Source: Cloeon dipterum
Taxonomy: Eukaryota; Arthropoda; Insecta; Ephemeroptera; Baetidae
Assembly (NCBI RefSeq): GCF_949628265.1
Contig: NC_088788.1
Span: 24,538,335 to 24,602,334, forward strand
Direction: 5' to 3'
DNA length: 64,000 nucleotides
The notes beneath the pieces are model-generated. The model was not told the DNA's origin. It ran no database searches and saw only the letters and a program-made list of their open reading frames with translations. Made by a program: the position numbers and the translations under genes. Of the stretch, positions 1 to 13,577 are shown one piece after another. Position 1 is the stretch's first letter, and every line of letters begins with the position of its first letter.

Positions 1-481
1 TGTAATGTCTGAGGAAGTTTTTGTCCCGAGAGCGTCAAAAACCACACCCTGCGAGATGCTTTCGTAAGATGCTTGTGTATTTATTTTGACGTAAATTTAT
101 TCCTGATCTCACTCTTAAATGTCGGCATTTAGCATGAAGATTCCACGAATGGTTCTCACAAGCTCTCTATTCATGCGAATAACACAACTTCTTGAAAGCC
201 TAGCATCCTGGGAAATCAGGCCAATCTCATGACCAAAACAAACATGTGATTCAAGGCCTATCGATTTTCTCGCGCTACCCTAATTCAATTTCGCCCTAGT
301 TTGTGCTATAACTGCACTATTTGCAGTTCTGCTTGGTATTACAGCGTGGTGCTTGGCCAGGGCCAGTAGCAAGCCTGTGAGTGAGGCAGGAGTCCGCAGC
401 GGCGTCCAGAGGTCTCTTCTGCACGCAAGCCCTACTTCCCAGGGACTCGCTATCCGCGAACCCACTCTATACCGACCAGCA
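1..481 (+). promoter_or_regulatory. 5' flank and leader of the CK2 alpha gene
   Basis: There is no coding exon here. A likely 5'-UTR intron runs from 377 (GTGAGT donor) to 442 (pyrimidine tract then CCCAG acceptor), 66 nt, so the leader would be spliced just ahead of the start codon. No ATG lies in frame between the leader acceptor and the start at 482. No TATA box is evident. The region before about 300 is AT-rich and I recognise nothing in it. Confidence 0.45.
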
Positions 482-3334
<2,853 letters not shown>

Positions 3335-4238
3335 ACCTGTAATTAAGGGTCATCAGCTTGCTATGCGGAACTAACTAAACTCTTTATGTAGCGACTCGTA
3401 CCTAAAGTTTCGAAGAACCAGCTGGAGTTGAAGAAACAACTTCTCTATGAACCAAGATGATTGATTCCCTTCATTCTGCTTGCCAAGGCATACTTTTGTT
3501 TCAAACTACCCATCAATCAACCAACAAAGCGAGACAGACGGCAGCGTTTTAAACTGAGATATGGCAAAGACTGGCATTGATTCTGCTTTAAAAGAGTGTG
3601 TTTTCTCCACTCGACACAGACACACGTTCGCGTGACTGTGCCAAGTGGACCTAGTGAGACTCACAGTTTGAGACTCGAGTGAAACTCTGTGCATTCAAAT
3701 GCATCAGTCCCAGATGATGATTGTTCCAAGGCCAATATCCATCATAGAGAAGCATCAGCCTCATTGGGCTTCAATTTTCGTTAGGTTACAGGTCATGGAG
3801 TCCATTCGCATATATCCTGGAAAAACGAACTCTTACAAAAATAAGTCAAATTTGACAAGTTATTATTGTACTTGCAGTTATTATACTAATTCAATTACCT
3901 CCCTATTTATCTTGAGCACTGTTGAAAATTGCTTTGTTTGTATGGAAAAATCATGTAATGTGCTAGTAATTACAAATCGTAAATGAGGAAACTTGATAAA
4001 ATACAAAACAGTTAAGTGTATGGAAGAACTTTTTTTATTTTTCGGTTGTACGCTCGTAACACTCATTTTAACTTGACCTTGATCCTGCGTCATGGGATTT
4101 TGTGTTACTTGTACAATATTAAACAATTTTCTTTTTATTAAATTAAGGCATAAATAATACAAATCAGTTTCATTGTAACACCATTTAAGATTCTTTGAGT
4201 TTGATTTGGTTAAGATAATCATTTTTCAGTGTGTGCTT
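3335..4238. other. Convergent 3' regions between CK2 alpha and the next gene
   Basis: This is noncoding sequence between two genes whose 3' ends face each other. The first part should be the CK2 alpha 3' UTR. On the minus strand an AATAAA signal lies at about 4132-4138, suitable for the small gene ending at 4239. No protein-like ORF is convincing. Confidence 0.5.
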
Positions 4239-5072
4239 TCACCTGGTGCAGTTAAAATTGTGGGGAAATCGAATACGGTGAGTTGGAACACTCTTTGAGG
4301 TAATTAACCTCTCTCCCTTTGGCATTTTGCCGACCCAGCCTGTCACAATTCTGAAATTTATACCAAATCCAGGGTGAGCTTTTGCAGCATCAAAGTTAAC
4401 TGTGTCCCCAACACTGACGTATCTGAAATAAGCAAGCACTTCATATCAGCATTTCATTAAACTTTCAAGCTCAACAACCTTTGGATGGATTTTCTATTGG
4501 AGCAGAGGCACCCATTGATGTACAGGCGACATCTATCTAGTGCTGCGTATTGCATGCAACCAGAGACACTGAACCTCAGTTCGGCAACGGATGACTCGAT
4601 GAACCTAGTAACTACTCCAACGTAACCCGTAGCAAAGTGGCAAAGGCTGTCATCATAGTCCTCACCTGCGGCGATAACACCACAAACACATGGAAAGTGG
4701 GCTAAATTTCTGGTGCTAACCATAGGTACATATTGGACTTTCACATAGCAATAAAAAAATTATATAAATACATTTTTGACAGTTATGTACTAATACATAT
4801 ATTAAGATGTATATGTACATATTAAAACCTTTTGGCAACACATAAATAGAGATTGTTAATACTGAGATGGATTGGTACATATTATCCTAAATGATTTGAT
4901 AATTTATTAAGATTTTTTTATCAATAAATATAATAAATAGATAAATTCACAAAATTGTAGGCTTTATATCGTGATTCCCAAGATTTCCACAGAATGTCAA
5001 AATCTCACCACTGCCACTGCTTCTGCTGCATTCATCATCCTCGCTGCTGCTGCTGTCATAATATCCATACAT
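4239..5072 (-). CDS. Unrecognised 168-residue protein, possible cold-shock/OB-like fold
   Basis: Three exons join in frame on the minus strand: 5009-5072, 4479-4737 and 4239-4422. Donors are GTGAGA and GTTGTT, and the last acceptor is TTTCAG. The first exon encodes an acidic-serine start (MYGYYDSSSSEDDE). The rest has alternating beta-like segments: GYVGVVTRF, then RLYINGC, then YVSVGDTVNFDA, then FRIVTGWVGK. The order G-x-VT, V-G-D-x-V-x-F, then a variable loop and a final beta strand resembles cold-shock/OB modules seen in some RNA-binding proteins and helicases; this is inference from pattern only. The protein has eight Cys and no signal peptide or membrane segment. It is divergent from NDUFS5 and convergent with CK2 alpha. 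The gene is well supported by splice phase, but the function is unknown. Confidence 0.7.
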
Positions 5073-5495
5073 GATACTAATAGACTTGTGAATTGTGTCT
5101 TGTTTTATTACCGGTGTTTATAATAAGTTTAGTGCTGTGTAAGAATAAAGACGAATATATAATTATGAAGTACCAAAATAATAAAATAATATAAATAACC
5201 AAAATAATAAAAAAACGGCTAAAACAAAGCTAACGCAATAATGTGTATTACATCATGTAAAATGAAATTATTGTATGAGCACCAGAAGGGCCGATAGGCG
5301 TCAGAGAGAGCTAAAGTCTGATGCGAAAAGTTAAATTGATGTTACGCAAACGTCACTAACAAACGCGACGAAACTTGTACACACATGTAACTTGAACTTC
5401 AAAAATTCAAATCTTTGCTTTGAGTTGCGAGGTAAGGGGTAAGGGGGTACTGTGTGAATGTGAATATTGTGAATTTGAGTTGAGATCTAGCGACG

Positions 5496-5566
<71 letters not shown>

Positions 5567-6170
5567 TATATATATAGCGACAAGCGCGCCGCTCTTCGCG
5601 AGATAGAGATAGAAAAGGCAAGAAATTGAGGAATTATTGGGGGCGCACGCAGTACTAATATTTTTGTATTTTCATGTTACATTAAACAGCAAAGTATAAA
5701 GATGTACACATGATATTCAATAATAAGTTAAAAGCACAAAGCTTTGTTGTTCATATTTCCCTATTAATTTCCCCCTTATTTCCGCTTATTTCATGATCCT
5801 GTTTGGCGCTCAAATTATTTGAGCACTTGCTATAGTTTAGGAGTTACATAGGTCTTCCCCTGACATCTGTTGGCAGCTCAGAAATCCAAGCTGAATGGAG
5901 AACGACGACGACGAATAAACACCGCACAGCTGTCCGCAGTACACCCTGCGAGTTAAAGAAATTCAAGTGGATTCGCATTTTCTTATTTCTCAGAGTGTAC
6001 ACTTGAAAACCCAATGTAAGTGTAACATCCTTGACATATAACACTCAGTACAGATTTTACACTAAATCTGCCTTCACAGGGAGTTTTGTTCATTATAATT
6101 TTTCGTATTTTTGTGACAGTCTAGGGTTGTAACAGTCTTGAGTCGGATGCATTATAAAAATCAATTTCAG
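5073..6170. promoter_or_regulatory. Divergent upstream region and spliced leader of NDUFS5
   Basis: This region is shared between two divergently transcribed genes. A 5'-UTR intron for NDUFS5 is visible: donor GTAAGT at 6016 and acceptor TTTCAG ending at 6170, immediately before the ATG. The leader exon therefore ends at 6015. The middle contains a long TA microsatellite. No other coding exon is supported; the small minus-strand ORF near 5844-6044 overlaps the leader. Confidence 0.5.
5496..5576. repeat. (TA)n microsatellite
   Basis: An almost pure TA dinucleotide run of about 80 bp, interrupted once by GAA near 5564-5566. It lies between the two divergent genes. Confidence 0.95.
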
Positions 6171-6739
6171 ATGGCTATTTTCCACCCTTTTCTTCGCAAT
6201 CCTGTGTCCGACATCACGGGCTACATGCTGACCAGTCAGCATAGCAAGTGCGCCGATTTCGAGATGCGAATGATGGAATGCTTGGAAGCCTACGGAGTTA
6301 AGCGGGGCGCTGAGAACCCAGAGTGCCAGACTCTGATGAAGGACTTCAAAGAATGCCTATCCAGCGATGTTACTGTAATTATATTCCTGCATTGATGTCC
6401 TGTTGTACTCATATTTTGATCAGTATAATAATTAGTATCCCCTACTAATGATTAAGGAACTTTGTGCGTGTACAACCCACATAGAGAAATATTTGGTACA
6501 CCCAGACAGAAAAGAAAAATAACTAATATTCGCACCTAATGTGGTGTGAATAGGATAAAAAGCATAACAAAGGACCCTATTTTCTTAGTACAAAAGATTG
6601 ATAAAAATAGGGTGATTTCTATTTGTTTCAGTTCAAACGTTTTGAGGCTATGTGGTGGGAACGCCAGAAGCAATATTATCTCGAGGGCAAGAATAAGGAC
6701 AGACAATACGCTCCTTCACCAAAGCTCGATTCCCTCTAA
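6171..6739 (+). CDS. NDUFS5: Complex I subunit NDUFS5 (15 kDa, twin CX9C protein)
   Basis: Two exons, 6171-6374 and 6632-6739, give 103 residues. The start ATG is the first codon of the exon after the leader intron. The protein has the family layout: N-terminal FHPFLRNPVSDITG, then two CX9C motifs (KC-ADFEMRMME-C and EC-QTLMKDFKE-C), then the RFEAMWWERQKQYYL segment and a short charged tail. It matches the fly ND-15/NDUFS5 pattern in order and length. This family is imported into the mitochondrial intermembrane space by oxidative folding (the twin CX9C forms the helical hairpin) and sits in the membrane-arm part of complex I. Nothing looks broken. Confidence 0.93.
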
Positions 6740-7782
6740 GCGTGTGCATGTAATTCAACTTAGATAAATTTAAACATGCTGCAAAAGCTTTTTACAGCAA
6801 TTTGTAAATAGAGTCAGAAAAATTAAATGATGTTGAGGTAATTCATTCTGCCATTTTATTTCTTTAATTGAATAACTAACTGTTAATAATTCTGAAAAAT
6901 TTAGTAATATTCTTAGATTTTCGCGACTTGAGATCAATTCAATATTTTTTGCAGTGCGTTGATGTCTTTTAATCTTACAATTAAGTTTCTAAATTCATTC
7001 ACGTATATTTCAGCTGAAGCCAAGATTTACTGTGATGTTAATTTATGAAAAGAGAAGCATAGCTAAAGGACGAGAAATTAAAAAATTAAAATTTTAAACT
7101 AAGGAAAGGGAAAAGTGGCTGTTGCAATAATTTTTAATTACATACATTGGTGTTATTAAAGGAGAAATTGAAATTGGAGCTCTCCTTTTTAAACCAATAT
7201 CCTATGATTATTCAGGTTTTCTGGCTATATGCTTATTAAATTTATAGAAAATGTTATTCAAAACAAATTTTGAATATCAAGAGTAATAAAAGAGCCAGAA
7301 ATCAAATCACTCACTTAACGCATTATCTCCCAATTTTAATTTGCGTTTAATTTTTGTGGTTAGAAATGAGAAAACTTTGAAAATAGAAATAGATGCGGTA
7401 AGCCCGGGTGGAAGAGTTAAAAAATAGCTTTAAAGGGAAGCATTGAATAAAATTCTTTCACGCGCCTTGCGTACCAATGAGCGCTAAAGATTCTCGCCGA
7501 TCGTCCAATGAAAATGCTGGAATCCTTTTGCTTGTCATCATACGTCACAGCTGGAGGATGGAGGAGAAATAGCAGAGAGAGACAGAGTGAGAGACTTGAG
7601 GGAGGATGTCGTGCCTCCTTGCCTTTTAAAGAAACTCTTCACTTGGATTGCGTGTTGTACGTTGTAGTGTTGAACTGTTGAGTAATTCGAAAAGAATAGG
7701 ATAGACCAGAGCCGGCTATATCTTTTGCTGCTTTGTAATTTAAACGATTCTTCAAATTTCGTATGCTAAATAGCTTAAAATC
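6740..7782. other. Intergenic: NDUFS5 3' end and APMAP-like gene 1 promoter
   Basis: AT-rich noncoding DNA. The first 100-200 bp should be the NDUFS5 3' UTR. A purine-rich GAGAGA-type stretch at about 7560-7600 precedes the next gene and may belong to its promoter. I see no additional gene. Confidence 0.5.
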
Positions 7783-10322
7783 ATGGGTTTCTGTCGTTCT
7801 TTTATGACAAAACTGCTTGCAATCTTCATCGTGTTTATTGCGATTGCATTTTTACCCGGACTGCCTCCAGAACTGGATTTTACTCCGTACACGTAAGACA
7901 CGCTAAAAATATTATAAAATTTTTCATTGTGATTTGGGATTTTGATAATTATACTTGAAACAAATTTCATTTAGACCTTCAGAGCCAATGGACTTCACAG
8001 GACCTTTAGCACCCAATGACAAACTGAACGGCGCGGAGAAACTCTTTGAAGGCAAAATTGTCAACCCTGAAGGGCTTGCCTCTGCAAACGGCTCAATTTA
8101 CGCTAGTTCCAGAGGTGGTGATATTGTCAAAGTGGTTGGAGATAAACTGGTCACCATTGCGAATATTGGACACCAGTGTGGTAAAAAAACATTGCTTTTA
8201 TTTACGAATTATGTATTATCTAAATTTAAAATATAATAATATACATATTAGTAACGAAACGGGTGCCAAAAATGTGGTGAGTATTTCATTGAGTAAGCTC
8301 CTATCTTATCATAATTTTAATCATTAAAATTAATGACTTATGTAATTATGTTATCTTATAAACTCTAGAAAAAAATATGATGCAATTTTGAATACCATGT
8401 TGCAGAAGGCTACTGGGAGGAAAAAAAATGCGGTCGTTCCTTGGGCATGGCTTTTGACAGCAAAGGGTATTTGTATGTGGTTGACGCCTATTATGGGATT
8501 TTCAAAATCAACGTCAACACAGGTACTGCATTTTACTGCGTTTGTTGCTTGATTAGATTTTTAATAAACTGTATGATTGAACAGGGAAAGTTGGGCATCT
8601 CATTAAAATAGACAAACCCATCGCTGGTAAACCGGTAAAGATTGCAAACAGCGTGGTTGTGGGCAAAGACAGCACTGTTTATTGGACCGCCTCAAGCTGT
8701 GACACAACTTTTGACGATGCAGTCATCGCAATGTTTGGTGATGCTAGTGGAAGGTTAGAAGAAAAGCAGACATTATTATATACAGTTAATTCTCTTGATC
8801 TTTTCCAGACTGTTCAAATTTGATCCTGCAACAAAAACCAACACTCTCCTTTTGGATAAAATTCACTTTGCGAATGGACTCGCGCTCTCTCCCAATGAGG
8901 ACTTCCTCATTGTTGCTGAGACTGTTCGATGCAGAGTCATTAGGTTTGTGCTTAACAGTAGTTTTTTTTTTAATTTACGCCTCGCTAAACTGTTAGTTTT
9001 ACATATTATTGAACCCTTTTATTCTTGCGCGCCTATGGAGGAATACCAGCAAAATTCAATGAAAGGTGGTATTTTACGGATTTTAATGATAAGAGCAGAT
9101 AGCAGAGCTTCAGATAGAAAATTTTGCTAGAGTATGAATACACCCTAAGATAACCTAGCCACAACGCTAGTTTGATGTAATTTTGAGGTTTGACTATAAA
9201 ATCAATGTTTTTGCTATTAGAAAAGTGATTTAAATTCTCATAATAACTATGCAGATTTGTGGTAGAAACAACAAAACGACCAACCCTTTGGCTCATATAG
9301 TTCCGACATTCCTATAGTAGTGTCTAGACAATGGGAGTTATTTCAACACTCCAGGGATCAATCACTGACTGTCCAATGTCAGTGTCAATGTGTTTGGTGG
9401 TTAGTAAACCGATCAAAGAGCTCAATTAGTTAAAAAAATGTTCACTCTATGTTGATTTCTCTTAGATGAGTATGTTTCCTAAAATCGAAAATTTCAAAAA
9501 ACAAATCTGCAATTCCTTATTTTTTAAATTCCAATGAAAGTGTTAATGGACTAATATTTTATCGTAAGAACAATTTCATGACTAAATTACTACATAAAAT
9601 AATCAAACAATACACAGAACAAAGTTATATACTCTCAGTCAGTAAGAAATCAAAGGCATAACTTAAGTAAAAAAATCCATAAATACGAAAATTTTGTTCT
9701 TATACAGATATATATTTTTAAAGTATAAACATATAATAGCTTTTTTATTCAATTTTATGCATCATGTTCGCAGGTACTGGTTGAAAGGTCCAAAGCAGGG
9801 TACCAGTGATGTTTTTGTTGATGGACTCCCAGGCATTCCTGACAACATCAAGGTTAACACTGGAGGCCTCTTTGATATTACCGTCCCATTGCAACGAACA
9901 AAGAGCATTCCTCTTGCTTCTGATCTTGTTGCTCCTTATCCTCTGGTTCGCCGATTTTTGGCAAGACTTTTCTACCTGATGGAGGTGCCTTTCGCTATGA
10001 TTCAGGAAAACTATCCCAACTTTTACTCAGGACTCATCACTCATTGGGTAAACCTTAACTTTGAGAGTCTGTAGTGAATTATTATTGACGGCTGGATTTT
10101 TTCCAGATCGGCTCATTTGATCCGTTGCTGCCACTCTTTCCCAAGGAACTTTTGGTGGTGCAGGTTGATCATAACGGCAAAGTGGTGTCAAGCCTGCAAA
10201 GCACTGACAACAAAGTCAACTTGATCAGTGATGTCGTGGTGGCTGGAAACTACTACTACCTTGGTTCTCCCTTCAACAACTATTTAGGACGCGTGAAGAA
10301 GACAAAGGTCAAAGCCGAGTGA
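7783..10322 (+). CDS. APMAP: APMAP-like strictosidine-synthase-family protein, copy 1
   Basis: Seven exons join in frame: 7783-7892, 7975-8180, 8406-8522, 8585-8753, 8809-8943, 9774-10047 and 10107-10322, giving 408 residues. The N-terminus has a signal anchor (hydrophobic residues about 9-25) followed by LPGLPPELDFTPYT. Then come family motifs: LNGAEKLFEGKI, PEGLASANGSIYA, GYLYVVDAYYGI, ANSVVVGKDSTVYWT, FANGLALSPNEDF, and the C-terminal YYYLGSPFNNYLGRV. This is the six-bladed propeller of the APMAP/hemomucin group, type II membrane proteins of ER or plasma membrane; mammalian APMAP has been linked to arylesterase activity. No mucin-like tail is present, so it is closer to APMAP than to hemomucin. 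Intron 5 (830 nt) is the longest. A closely similar second copy follows. Confidence 0.93.
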
Positions 10323-11014
10323 TATTAAACAGACAAATTTTTTGATATATTCGTAAAATTAAACCTATTTCAGATTCGAATGATTTTTTGTACTAAATAA
10401 TTATCATGTGAAACTGTTACTTAAATATTTGCATTTTTACAGTTAATTCTCCTCTTATGGATACTTAAATGACTGAGATTATGTATAATCTGCGGATCAT
10501 GCTGGTTCTGTTAAGTCTTTATGTTGGTTATTGTTATTCTTGATATTTGCTTATAAAGCCAATTTACTTCAGTTGACACAATTTTTTATTCTACATTCAA
10601 AAGAAAAGTGTTATTATGAGCGATCAAAATATTTTCAAAAGAAAAAAAATTGAATGTTCAAAATCAAAAAGTCTACAGTAAGATCAACGGTTCATTTTAG
10701 GTGAAAAAGTTGTGGGCACTCACAGACGTTCCAAAAAATGCTATCTCATCTTACATTTGAAAGAATAAGACCGACTTTTAGAGAGGAGAGTACAGAAAAA
10801 AAGCTGGCTCTAAAAAAGGAGGGAGGTCTTTCGCAGTTGTGAATCGTCAGCACCTCTTTTATTCAGCTGTTGCGCATCCTGTGGATCTTTAATCTGATCC
10901 AATTCAAATCATTTTTGAAACGTTATCAGCGGACTTAAACTTGTCGGCCACAGTGATAATACCGCTGTAGTCCACACTGCTATACCGCTGCAAGTATAGT
11001 CGCAATTCATCACC
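10323..11014. other. Intergenic between the tandem APMAP-like genes
   Basis: This is the 3' UTR of copy 1 followed by the promoter region of copy 2. AT-rich, with no coding exon visible. Confidence 0.5.
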
Positions 11015-12592
11015 ATGGGATGCTTCAAAATCTTGATAGTTTTTACGGTAGTAATTTTGGCTATAGCATTGCTTCCTGGGCTACCTCCTGACTTAGAGTT
11101 TACACCCTTCTCGTGAGTATTATTGGGCAATATATAATGATTACTAAAGACTTAGCATTTTATCGCGCCAGCACGAAAGAGCCAATGGAGTTATCAGGGT
11201 CAATGGCACCGAATGACCTTCTTAATGGTGCGGAGCGCTTGTTTGAAGGAGAAATTGACGCGCCTGAGGGCCTAGCTGTCTGGAATGGTACTCTGTATAC
11301 CGGCAATCGCCAAGGGGATATTTTGAAAATCGTCGATGGGAAAATGGTCAAAATAACTAATATTGGTCATCCATGTGGTAATTTATTTATATTATTATTC
11401 GCACTTTAATAAAGAGATAAACGGCACAGAGGGATATTGGGAGGATAGAAAGTGTGGTCGAGTTGTTGGAATTAATTTTGACTCCAAAGGATACTTGTAC
11501 GCTGCTGATCCGTATTATGGAATTTATAAAATTAACGTCGAGACTGGTAAAACTACCTCGACTAAATTAATGGCGAACAAGCTTTACTGATGTTAATGAT
11601 TTTAGGAAAGTTCATTCACCTAATTAAAACTGATGTTCCGATTGAGGGTAAAACAGTCAGGGTGGCAAATAGTGTTGTGGTTGCCAAAGATGGAACTGTT
11701 TACTGGACATCTTCTATTTGCACAAATCCAGGAGTTGATGTGGAAGATGCAGTTGTTGCAATTTTTGCTGACGGAAACGGAAGGTTAGAATAAATTACAA
11801 GTCTAGATATACATATAATGTGTCGCAGTGCGCTGTTATATTTTAAATGTCTCTGCACAGGCTTTTCAAATACGATCCCATTGAAAAAACTAACAAGGTT
11901 TTGATCGACAAAATGAATTTTGCGAATGGCCTGGCTCTCTCCCCCAATGAAGATTTCATTGTTGTTTCTGAAACGGTGCAGTGCAGACTGCTAAGGTGAA
12001 GTGTTTATGGAACGAATATTTTATTTTTTTAAACGCTTAAAATATGTAGGTACTGGCTCAAAGGGCCTAGACAGGGAAGTGCAGACGTTTTTATTGACAG
12101 CCTGCCTGGCATCCCCGACAACATGCACTTAATCAAAGGAGGATTGTTCGAGGTTAGTTTGGCACAGCCCAGGACAAAGCAGCAGCCCCTACCAATAGAT
12201 ACGTTGGCACCATACCCCTTAGTTAGACGCTTCATTGCCAGAGTGCTTTACTACTTAGAACTTCCTTTCCAAACCATTCAGGAGATATACCCCAACACAT
12301 ACACTGGAATTTTCACTCACTGGGTAAAATATATTTCAACAAATGACCAATTCCTATCTAACCCACTTATCTCTGAATGACCAAACAGTTCAACAATTTT
12401 GACAAGCTCCAGCCTCTACTTCATCAATGGATCTGCATAGTTCAAATAGATCAAAATGGAAAAATAGTAAGGACCTTGCAAAGCACCGACAAAAAGGTGA
12501 CAGCAGTCAGTGATATGAGACTCATCAACGGACACTACTATTTTGGGTCTGCACATAATATGTACTTAGGAAGAGTTAAATTCGGGGAATAA
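11015..12592 (+). CDS. APMAP: APMAP-like strictosidine-synthase-family protein, copy 2
   Basis: Seven exons: 11015-11112, 11172-11377, 11430-11546, 11606-11783, 11861-11995, 12050-12323 and 12389-12592, giving 403 residues. Exons 2, 3, 5 and 6 have exactly the same lengths as in copy 1 (206, 117, 135 and 274 nt), and all intron phases match, so the pair arose by tandem duplication. The N-terminal anchor (about residues 4-22) and the LPGLPPDLEFTPF segment are kept, as are LNGAERLFEGEI, GYLYAADPYYGI and FANGLALSPNEDF. Exon 4 is nine nucleotides longer (CTNPGVDVE replaces a shorter loop). The last exon is more diverged at its start (FNNFDKLQPLLHQW). All but one of the introns are 50-80 nt, shorter than in copy 1. 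Both copies look intact. I infer the same membrane-anchored propeller role with possible specialisation. Confidence 0.93.
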
Positions 12593-13577
12593 CATTTTTA
12601 CGTGCATATTTATATACCGAACATATTTGTTGTATGAATTACTATGGATTTTTATTACATTATTAATACATTTCTTATAATTTTCTTGGTATTGATCTTT
12701 CACATCTACACAAGTTGGAAAGCTGCAGCCATTTAAAGTCCGCGCATTAAATTCATAATTGATTTCTACTTTGAGAAATGAAACCATGCACAGGAAACAC
12801 TATCATCTAATTATGCATATCAGTAATAGGTTCATGGTAAACCGGAATAACTCAGTTGCTGCAAGAAAAAGTTGACATTTTCAAAAAAAAAAAGATTAAA
12901 AACAGATACTTGGTCAAAAGAAAGAAATGCCATCACTTCTACCATTAAAATTCATTGCACCAAATGGCTTCAGACCATACTTTAAAATTTTCCTAAGCAT
13001 TGAGCAATTTTGGAAAAAATTTCCTCATTAACAATTCCGTTGTTAAAAGAGAACAAAACAAAATTCTAACTCTGGCGTACAGCAGGGACACATAAATTAT
13101 CACATTAAGGTTATGAAATAAATAACAACTACATACCAACCAATGAAAATCTTACGGTTACACCAAATTAAGTAAACTGATAGGAAATGTTGGTTTTGTT
13201 TGATTATCAACAGACGAAAGTGGTAAATGATCAAAGCAATGGCCATCACGATCAGATAGAATTAGGATTTTCAATAAATGCCATTTTTACTTTGCCATAG
13301 AGTGCACGCAGGAAGGAATTAATTGTGACGCATGCTCTAGTTTCAAAATTACACCATAGAAGGCTTGAAAAAAGCAAAGTTGCACTTGGCTCTTGGTTGC
13401 AAGCAACTTTTCTTTGGTACCAAGAGCCACAGGGTGTGAAGCAGCAGAGTGCAGCAGGATTTACATGAATATATTACCATTGTTGGAAGTAGGCACGCAA
13501 GCTCTTGCGCTAAAACGTCAACTGCGAGGGTGGGACAAAAGAGACATAGTTCTGCTGCTTTTTAGTAAGCAAAACAT
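12593..13577. other. Convergent 3' regions of APMAP-like copy 2 and TOM1
   Basis: Noncoding. The left part is the 3' end of the plus-strand gene and the right part (to 13577) the 3' UTR of TOM1. No coding exon is supported. Confidence 0.5.

Noticed and set aside
5420-5629. A 69-residue ORF with Tyr-Ile repeats
   Set aside because: It is a translation of the TA microsatellite.
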